Shown here in pieces: positions 1 through 4,531 of a stretch of 14,800 bases of DNA. Below the pieces are notes generated by a model. The model was not told the origin of the DNA, searched no databases, and saw only the letters and a list, made by a program, of their open reading frames with translations. The position numbers were made by a program, and so were the translations under genes. Position 1 is the stretch's first letter; every line of letters starts with the position of its first letter. This DNA is from CAYNND01 sp964528735 (lineage in GTDB: Bacteria > Patescibacteriota > Minisyncoccia > Phycocordibacterales > UBA2100): assembly GCA_964528735.1 (NCBI GenBank), contig CAZGUV010000021.1, positions 1 to 14,800 on the forward strand, written 5' to 3'.

Positions 1-818
1 ACATACACGGTGCGAGTACATGTGGTTGTCCCACCATTTCCTTGTGCAGTAAGCACGTAGGTTGTTGTTGCGTATGGATACACAGATTGTGATCCACTCG
101 TGTTGACTGAACCGATAGTGTTTACCGATACTGAGTATGCATTTGCAGTACTCCAGTAGAGGCTCACTGGCTGGCCTGATGTTACTGATGTTTGTGACAC
201 ATCGAGTGAACATGTCGGTGCATTATTGTTTGTCGTGTTGTTTGAATACACGGTAACCTGACATGAGTTTGAACCACCATTTCCTGACACATTAAGTGTG
301 TATGTACGACTTCCGTAGATTGGACCAACTGACTGTGAGCCAGAAAGTGCTACTGAACCGTAATCAGTAAGAGATGCGTTACTTGCGTTTGTACTGTTCC
401 AACTGACTGTACCGTATCCACCGTTTCCGATATTCGCACTTGATGTCACGATATTACATGACGGAGTCTGTGACGCTTGGTTTGAAACGTTCACAGTTGT
501 CTGGCAGGTATTTGTTCCTCCAGGACCAGATACTGTCATCACATAGGTCTTTGACGATGTGATGTTGTAGATTGGCTGGATGCCTGAGGTCATTACGAAA
601 CCAATGTCTGTGATGGTTCGTGATGTTGCGTCAGTTGTATACCACTGGAGTGTTGTCGAACCATTGTACGAAACCGTACTTGGAGACGCGTACAACGTAC
701 ATGTTGGAGGCGGTACCTGAGCGTGAGCAGTGTCCATTGATGGAACAATGAATGCAGCTACAACGAGGGCGATACTTGCTACAAATGTGCGTGTGTGTGC
801 GATAAATGTGGTATGCAT
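1..818 (-). CDS. Secreted protein of tandem Ig-like repeats (3' end beyond the window)
   Basis: The frame is open from an ATG at 818 to the window edge (272 codons and 2 bases), so the C-terminus is missing. Residues 1-33 form a signal peptide (basic start, hydrophobic core, AHA|Q cleavage-like site). After it come at least three repeats of about 75-80 residues. Each opens with a Cys motif (PTCTLYAS, PSCNIVTSS, PTCSLDVSQ), carries a strand ending in W (LQWYT, VSWNS, LYWST), and closes with a Y-x-L/M-T/N-V..G.GG...C strand. The spaced Cys pair and central Trp suit Ig/PKD-like beta-sandwich domains and a possible intradomain disulfide. The role is probably surface display or adhesion; no catalytic motif is visible. 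The adjacent gene (959-3101) carries the same domain type. A well-formed TTGACA/TATTAT promoter lies 35 bases upstream. No Shine-Dalgarno is apparent. Confidence 0.8.
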   Translation of the reverse strand, partial: MHTTFIAHTRTFVASIALVVAAFIVPSMDTAHAQVPPPTCTLYASPSTVSYNGSTTLQWYTTDATSRTITDIGFVMTSGIQPIYNITSSKTYVMTVSGPGGTNTCQTTVNVSNQASQTPSCNIVTSSANIGNGGYGTVSWNSTNASNASLTDYGSVALSGSQSVGPIYGSRTYTLNVSGNGGSNSCQVTVYSNNTTNNNAPTCSLDVSQTSVTSGQPVSLYWSTANAYSVSVNTIGSVNTSGSQSVYPYATTTYVLTAQGNGGTTTCTRTVY

Positions 819-852
819 AATGCAATAAATAAGCTAATAACTAACGATATAT

Positions 853-881
853 ATAATATCATACAAAAGTACAAATGTCAA
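853..881 (-). promoter_or_regulatory. Sigma70-type promoter of the Ig-repeat gene
   Basis: On the minus strand a perfect -35 TTGACA (876-881) is followed by a 17-base spacer and TATTAT (853-858), one mismatch from TATAAT. The predicted start is near 846, giving a leader of about 28 bases before the ATG at 818. The -35 is preceded by TAC, as at the promoters at 3689-3716 and 4472-4500. Confidence 0.75.
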
Positions 882-917
882 GTATCTGCTCCTAGACCGC
901 CTTATGCAACTCCCACG

Positions 918-945
918 AAAAAACCCACCAATAAGGCGGGTTTTT
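918..945 (-). terminator. Rho-independent terminator of the Trp-repeat surface gene
   Basis: Read on the minus strand, AAAAACCCGCC pairs with GGTGGGTTTTT around a short loop: six G/C-rich pairs with one G-U wobble, extended by A-U pairs and ending in a U run. It begins 14 bases past the stop codon at 959. The A-C mismatch on the plus strand indicates that it serves the minus-strand transcript. Confidence 0.75.
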
Positions 946-958
946 GAGGGTTTTACCC

Positions 959-3101
959 TTAGACAAACTTCTGCTGCTTTGCGACGTAGAATGCAGTCAA
1001 GACTGATGCAATCATGAAGAATGGGAGCACCATGTCTTCAAATCCAGTCTCCGGCACTGCACCTTCCTTAAGAGGTACTTTTTCAAGTGGAAGGAACGTA
1101 GTGTTGTTGACTGAAACGCGAGGTGTACCACCTGCTGATGATCCGCCACCGACGACAACTGGTCGCTCGACGACAACTGGTCGCTGAACTACAACTGGTC
1201 GCTCGTAGACAACTGGTGTTGCTACTTGTCGAACACCACCTGTTGCATATTGTGGGAATACTGTCTGGATAACTCGCTGAACGATACCAGGGTTTTGTAC
1301 AACTGGCTCATTGACGTTGATTTCTGCGGTACAGGTACGTGTTCCTGTTGGTCCGACGACTGTGAATGCAAAGACAGTATCAACCTGAGGAGCGANNNNN
1401 NNNNNGTTCGTGTTCCAATGAGAGGAACGCCACCAAATCCTGAAAGTGTTGCACTTGTTGCATTTGATGAACCTGCCCATGAGAGAACGATTGTCTGTCC
1501 TGGTGTCACATCGTATGCACTTGCTCGAAGCGCACAGATTGGAGCCTGTCCTGGGATTGGCTGTGGTTGTGGAATCGGCTGAGGAATAGGTTGTGGTATT
1601 GGTCGAGGAATTGGCTGTGGTCGCTCAACGAGAAGTGTCGCTGAACATCGCGCAATAACTCCCTGATTGTTACGAACTTCAAGGGTGAATGTGTGTGTTC
1701 CCTGTGCTGGGCGTACGACACGAGATCCACTGAATGCAACCTGTCCGATACCCATGATGCCTGCTCGGTGCTGTTGGCTGTTTGCACCCTGTACGTTCCA
1801 GTACAATGTTGCAGATGAACCAATGTTGATTGATGTCTGAGAAAGACTGATTGTACAGACTGGCTGTGGTACCGGCTGTGGTTGTGGAATTGGCTGAGGG
1901 ATTGGTTGTGGCTGTGGTTGTGGGTACAAGTATGGTACGAGTGATGGGTATGACTGCGCGACGATTGGTGAAGGTCGGTATGACGAACCACCTGTTGAAT
2001 ATCCGCCGCCACTACTGAGTCCGAGCGAACCACCCCATGGGTACGGTTGTGAAGGTCGGATTGGCTGTTGCGCTGGAGGCCATGACATACCTGATGAGTA
2101 TCCACCACCGTATGACGCTGCTCGGTACCCTGATGAACCGCCGTATGCTACACGGTAATTATCGTTGATTGGGCGGCCATCGTAACGGTCGTTAATTGGT
2201 GTGCCTGAGTAACGATCGTTGATTGGTGTACCGTCGTAACGATCGTTGATTGGAGTTCCATTGTAAGTACCAGCATCTGTCCATCGGTCATTTGCCCATT
2301 CTGTAGTGTTGTTCCATGTTGGCTCACCCCAGTTTGTTGTGTTTGACCAAGAACCATCATTGTTCCAAGTGCCTGCATCACTCCAAGAAGACGTGTTCCA
2401 AGCTGATGTGTCGTTCCAAGAAGTATCATTCCAAGCTGAAGTAGAGTTCCATGAAGAATCGTCCCATGCTGAAGTATTGTTCCAGCCTGTGTCGTTCCNN
2501 NNNNNNNNNNNNNNNNNNNNNNNNNNNNNNNNNNNNNNNNNNNNNNNNNNNNNNNNNNNNNNNNNNNNNNNNNNNNNNNNNNNNNNNNNNNNNNNNNNTC
2601 CCATGAGGTGTCGTTCCAAGCTGAAGTGTTATCCCAGCCAGAAGTAGTGTCCCATGCAGATGATGAGTTCCATGAAGAATCGTCCCATGCTGAAGTATTG
2701 TTCCAGCCTGTGTCGTTCCAAGTTGAAGCAGAATCCCATGAGGTGTCGTTCCAAGCTGAAGTGTTATCCCAGCCAGAAGTAGTGTCCCATGCAGATGATG
2801 AGTTCCATGAAGAATCGTCCCATGCTGAAGTATTGTTCCAGCCTGTGTCGTTCCAAGTTGAAGCAGAATCCCATGAAGAACTCGTGTCCCATGCAGATGT
2901 GTCAGACCAAGAGTTGTCTGACCATGCACTTGTATCAGTCCATCCTCCATCATCAAATGTGAGCGGAGTTGCGGTAGTGTCTGAACTTGCGACGAAAAAG
3001 AGATTCGAAGCAAGAACGAGAATTGCGATTACGACAACGAAAGAACGCGCAAAAACGTTTTTGTTGAGCATTTCGCGAATTGTCTCTGACTTTGTATTCA
3101 T
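959..3101 (-). CDS. Large cell-surface protein: Trp-rich repeats, Ig-like domains, VPETG sorting signal (interrupted by two assembly gaps)
   Basis: Three open segments (3101-2599, 2498-1406, 1395-959) read as one protein across two N runs. From the N-terminus: an export or anchor helix (about residues 20-40); an array with Trp every five or six residues in an Asn/Asp/Ser/Thr background; four 9-residue repeats of the form DGTPINDRY; a Gly/Tyr-rich stretch; a PQP/PIP Pro-rich linker; one Ig-like domain (CTISLSQ...LYW...C); a second Pro-rich linker; a second Ig-like domain split by the 10-N gap; RPVVV repeats; then VPETG, a hydrophobic segment and a short KQQK tail. That end is the layout of a sortase (LPXTG-like) signal, so attachment to the envelope is inferred. 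The frame differs in each segment because N-run lengths are arbitrary; repeat and domain continuity argue for one gene. The role may be adhesion or a surface coat. No enzyme motif is seen. Confidence 0.8.
1396..1405. other. Assembly gap (10 N) inside the second Ig-like domain
   Basis: Ten N bases. Reading frame requires a true length of 2 modulo 3 (for example 5, 8 or 11). Alignment with the first Ig-like domain of the same protein suggests only about three residues are missing. Confidence 0.95.
2155..2262 (-). repeat. Four 27-bp tandem repeats coding [DS]G[TR]PINDRY
   Basis: The Tyr codon recurs exactly every 27 bases (2155, 2182, 2209, 2236). The units differ at a few bases and residues (DGRPINDNY, SGTPINDRY, DGTPINDRY, NGTPINDRY), so the copies have diverged, unlike the exact 135-bp repeats nearby. 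The array joins the Trp-rich region to the Gly/Tyr-rich region of the surface protein. Confidence 0.85.
2499..2598. other. Assembly gap (100 N) within the 135-bp repeat array
   Basis: Exactly 100 N, a usual placeholder length. Both flanks are sequence of the 135-bp repeat, so the assembler probably failed in the array. Joining the flanks in repeat phase and in frame requires 14 + 135n missing bases. Confidence 0.95.
2599..2880 (-). repeat. Exact 135-bp tandem repeat encoding a 45-residue Trp-rich unit
   Basis: Copies 2611-2745 and 2746-2880 are the same except at the last few bases. Sequence 2599-2741 matches 2734-2876 without mismatch, and 2453-2498 beyond the gap matches the same unit internally. 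Each unit codes eight W-started sub-repeats of 5-6 residues (pattern WDSAST, WNDTG, WNNTSA, WDDSS, WNSSSA, WDTTSG, WDNTSA, WNDTS). The lack of silent differences points to recent expansion or ongoing homogenisation. Confidence 0.92.
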
Positions 3102-3201
3102 GGATGATGTACTAATGTAATAAATTTATAATATCCAATACCCGTTGACTATCATAATAATTGCTATCTGTCAAGACTGTCTGACTTAAAAATCAAAGTA
3201 A

Positions 3202-3236
3202 AGGCCGGACATCACGCGTGAGCATGATGCCGGCCT
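3202..3236 (-). terminator. Terminator of the small secreted-protein gene at 3252
   Basis: AGGCCGG and CCGGCCT pair perfectly. The stem continues, after a one-base bulge, with CATCA/TGATG around a ten-base loop. On the minus strand the stem is followed by a U-rich stretch (complement of 3188-3201). It starts 15 bases beyond the stop codon of the gene ending at 3252. Confidence 0.75.
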
Positions 3237-3251
3237 CGTACCCCTTGCGCC

Positions 3252-3482
3252 TCACTCGACGCGCGTCTGGCAACCAGTGCCGTCCGCCTTGCAGCGAACC
3301 AGCACGTTCTTGCCCCCCGGGATGTTGATCCGGGCGGCGAAGAACCCATCGGGTTCGCCGACGTTCGTCGTAGTACGAACGGCGGTAACCGACGGAATGA
3401 CGATTGCCTGAGCGAGGGCAGCCGAAGCCGCCGCAGTGAGAAGCGCCACCGAAGTGGCAATCAGGAGCTTGGAACGGGTCAT
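3252..3482 (-). CDS. Small secreted protein of unknown function (76 aa)
   Basis: The ATG at 3482 is chosen because GTGGAGG lies a few bases upstream and a typical signal peptide follows directly. Residues 1-25 have a basic start (MTRSK), an Ala/Leu-rich core and an ALA|QA cleavage-like site. The mature part of about 50 residues is short and soluble-looking, with two cysteines near the end (RCKADGTGCQ) that could form a disulfide. I do not recognise a family. The codons are G/C-ending and the region is visibly richer in G+C than the genes to either side. It has its own promoter (3689-3716), a structured leader of about 200 bases and its own terminator (3202-3236), so it is a single-gene transcript. 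Confidence 0.65.
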   Translation of the reverse strand: MTRSKLLIATSVALLTAAASAALAQAIVIPSVTAVRTTTNVGEPDGFFAARINIPGGKNVLVRCKADGTGCQTRVE

Positions 3483-3600
3483 GACGACCTCCACGTTGAT
3501 TGAACCCGCACTTAATGGCAGCGGGCGTCTCCGCAGAATGCACAGTATGCACTTTGCGGAAACGTCCTTATTCAATCAACTCCTGAACTCAAGTTGTACG

Positions 3601-3614
3601 TTTTTAAAGAACAA
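3601..3614 (-). promoter_or_regulatory. boxA-like element in the leader of the 3252-3482 gene
   Basis: The minus strand reads TTGTTCTTTAAAAA, resembling the boxA antitermination element of bacterial rRNA leaders (TGCTCTTTAACA-type, and TGTTCTTTGAAAA in Bacillus). It lies just after the 3616-3633 hairpin. Assignment is by resemblance only; a similar TGTTCTTTGA occurs at 4105-4114. Confidence 0.3.
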
Positions 3615-3615
3615 T

Positions 3616-3662
3616 TGTCCGATTGCTCGGACATATCTGGTCAGATGTCTGCTCAGATATGT
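3616..3662 (-). promoter_or_regulatory. Structured 5' leader: GCAA-loop hairpin next to a longer inverted repeat
   Basis: In transcript order the leader first has ACATATCTG...CAGATATGT (9 bp, 14-base loop, 3631-3662), then TGTCCGA-GCAA-TCGGACA (7 bp closing a GNRA-type loop, 3616-3633). The two share bases 3631-3633, so they cannot both be fully formed. The inner loop repeats CAGAT-like words. This suggests RNA-level control of the small secreted-protein gene; no known riboswitch class was recognised. Confidence 0.45.
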
Positions 3663-3688
3663 GCTAGCAATCTCTCTATTCTCTGATG

Positions 3689-3716
3689 AGTATAGCATAT
3701 ATATTTTATTTGTCAA
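3689..3716 (-). promoter_or_regulatory. Sigma70-type promoter of the 3252-3482 gene
   Basis: The minus strand has TTGACA (3711-3716), a 16-base A/T-rich spacer and TATACT (3689-3694) preceded by TATGC. The ATG is about 200 bases downstream, so the untranslated leader is long. Confidence 0.65.
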
Positions 3717-3744
3717 GTACCCTTTACCTTCCGAAATAGTGTGT

Positions 3745-3778
3745 TCGGGAGGGCTTTGCTTGCGCATTACCCTCCCGA
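3745..3778 (-). terminator. Strong hairpin after the small lipoprotein gene, possible terminator
   Basis: TCGGGAGGG and CCCTCCCGA form a perfect 9-bp G+C-rich stem around a 16-base loop, starting 4 bases after the stop codon of the gene ending at 3782. There is no U run after it on the minus strand, so it may stabilise the 3' end rather than terminate. Confidence 0.4.
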
Positions 3779-3781
3779 GGT

Positions 3782-3976
3782 TCAGCACTGGCAGAGGCCA
3801 AATCGAGTCCGAACGACCCGACCTTGATCACCGTTCGCACAGACACCTGCGCACCGATTATAAGTCGGCACAGAGGGATAGTACGACGGTCCTCCGTAGT
3901 ACGTTACCGGCTGGGGCGGCGGGAGACAGCACCCAGTCACGCAAAGGGCCAAAAGTACAGCTATCAGAGCGCGCAT
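3782..3976 (-). CDS. Small Cys-rich lipoprotein (64 aa)
   Basis: The start is the ATG at 3976, four bases after a strong GGAGGTG ribosome site. Residues 1-15 are a lipoprotein signal with lipobox VTGC (Cys16 lipidated). The mature chain begins CCLPPPQP, passes through a Tyr/Pro-rich linker and ends in NRCAGVC...GRVV.T..G.CQC at the C-terminus. Four cysteines in the last 23 residues suggest a compact disulfide-bonded tail. The same tail pattern ends the protein encoded at 4170-4427, so the two are related in that domain. I recognise no family. Codons are G/C-rich. It may be co-transcribed with the 4170-4427 gene or use a weak promoter near 4100-4125 (TTGCAA, 17 bases, TAGAAA). Confidence 0.7.
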   Translation of the reverse strand: MRALIAVLLALCVTGCCLPPPQPVTYYGGPSYYPSVPTYNRCAGVCANGDQGRVVRTRFGLCQC

Positions 3977-4045
3977 TATACACCTCCGTGAGGTAGGTTG
4001 GTTGCGCAGAACCAATCGTGCTCCACTTGAATGGGGGGAACACAC

Positions 4046-4081
4046 ACCCTGACTAGACCCACAATGGGGTACACTCAGGGT
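4046..4081 (-). other. Imperfect inverted repeat between the two Cys-rich genes
   Basis: ACCCTGA/TCAGGGT (7 bp) encloses an internal loop and a second short stem (ACCC/GGGT type) near the centre. No U run follows. It lies in the leader of the lipoprotein gene, about 70 bases before its ATG, and could be a transcript hairpin or a protein-binding palindrome. Confidence 0.4.
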
Positions 4082-4104
4082 AGGTGTTCTCTCTTTCTAT
4101 GACC

Positions 4105-4114
4105 TCAAAGAACA
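4105..4114 (-). promoter_or_regulatory. Second boxA-like element
   Basis: The minus strand reads TGTTCTTTGA here, matching the word at 3601-3614 over TTGTTCTTT. It sits upstream of the lipoprotein gene and just before the inverted repeat at 4046-4081. Assigned by resemblance only. Confidence 0.25.
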
Positions 4115-4169
4115 AATTGCAAGAAAAGAGGTTTGGGAGGACGAAGCGGGTGCAACGTCCCCCCGGGTC

Positions 4170-4427
4170 TCAGCATTGGCATCTGCCGGCGGGAGTGGAG
4201 ATGATCCGACCCTCATCCTGACCGATGCGACAGACGTTCGCACATCTGTTGCCTGCACCTTGTGTGATCGCGGGCCTTTGGTAATCGGGTGCTCGCGAGT
4301 AATTATTTCCCGATCCTCGAAACAGATCCGGTCCGTGCACCAGCAGAGCTAGTGCAAAGAGAGCGGCTGCGCCACCGAGAAGAATGACGCCCCAGTTGGT
4401 TCCGTGTCCGTGTGAATCGACACGCAC
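4170..4427 (-). CDS. Small membrane-anchored Cys-rich protein (85 aa)
   Basis: A GTG at 4427 is the only usable start: an in-frame TGA lies two codons upstream, and GAGGAG overlaps the start codon itself, which is an unusually short ribosome-site spacing. After a polar, His/Gly-containing N-terminus there is one membrane segment (about residues 13-32). The outside portion is Tyr/Pro/Gln-rich and ends NRCANVC......GRII.T..GRCQC. This tail matches the C-terminus of the lipoprotein at 3782-3976 in cysteine spacing, GR(V/I)(V/I) and terminal CQC. The family is not recognised. The gene has its own promoter (4472-4500) and may lead a two-gene unit with the lipoprotein. Confidence 0.6.
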   Translation of the reverse strand: MRVDSHGHGTNWGVILLGGAAALFALALLVHGPDLFRGSGNNYSRAPDYQRPAITQGAGNRCANVCRIGQDEGRIISTPAGRCQC

Positions 4428-4471
4428 TCCTCAGCTGGTGTTGACTCCGATTGGGTACGGAGAACAATCTA

Positions 4472-4500
4472 TATATACCATATAGTATGCAAAATGTCAA
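4472..4500 (-). promoter_or_regulatory. Sigma70-type promoter of the 4170-4427 gene
   Basis: Minus strand: TTGACA (4495-4500), 17-base spacer, TATATA (4472-4477). The predicted start is near 4465. The leader contains CTCCG...CGGAG, a small hairpin just before the start codon. Confidence 0.7.
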
Positions 4501-4531
4501 GTATAATGCCCTTTGCGCATCAGAGATACAG

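Noticed and set aside
2608..3120. Long plus-strand frame across the Trp-repeat region
   Set aside because: It is open only because the repeat lacks stops in that frame. Its product is a mirror of the repeat, and the minus strand has signal, repeat and sorting-signal logic.
3128..3174. Promoter of the Trp-repeat surface gene (TTGACA at 3169-3174, TATTAT at 3128-3133)
   Set aside because: The two boxes are 35 bases apart, and no good -10 lies 16-18 bases from the TTGACA, so the pair cannot be called a promoter as it stands.
3590..3620. rRNA leader, suggested by the boxA-like word
   Set aside because: No 16S rRNA sequence follows; a small protein gene does.
3436..3996. Plus-strand 186-codon frame antisense to the small secreted and lipoprotein genes
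   Set aside because: No ribosome site or recognisable domain. The minus strand carries signal peptides, strong GGAGG sites, promoters and terminators here.
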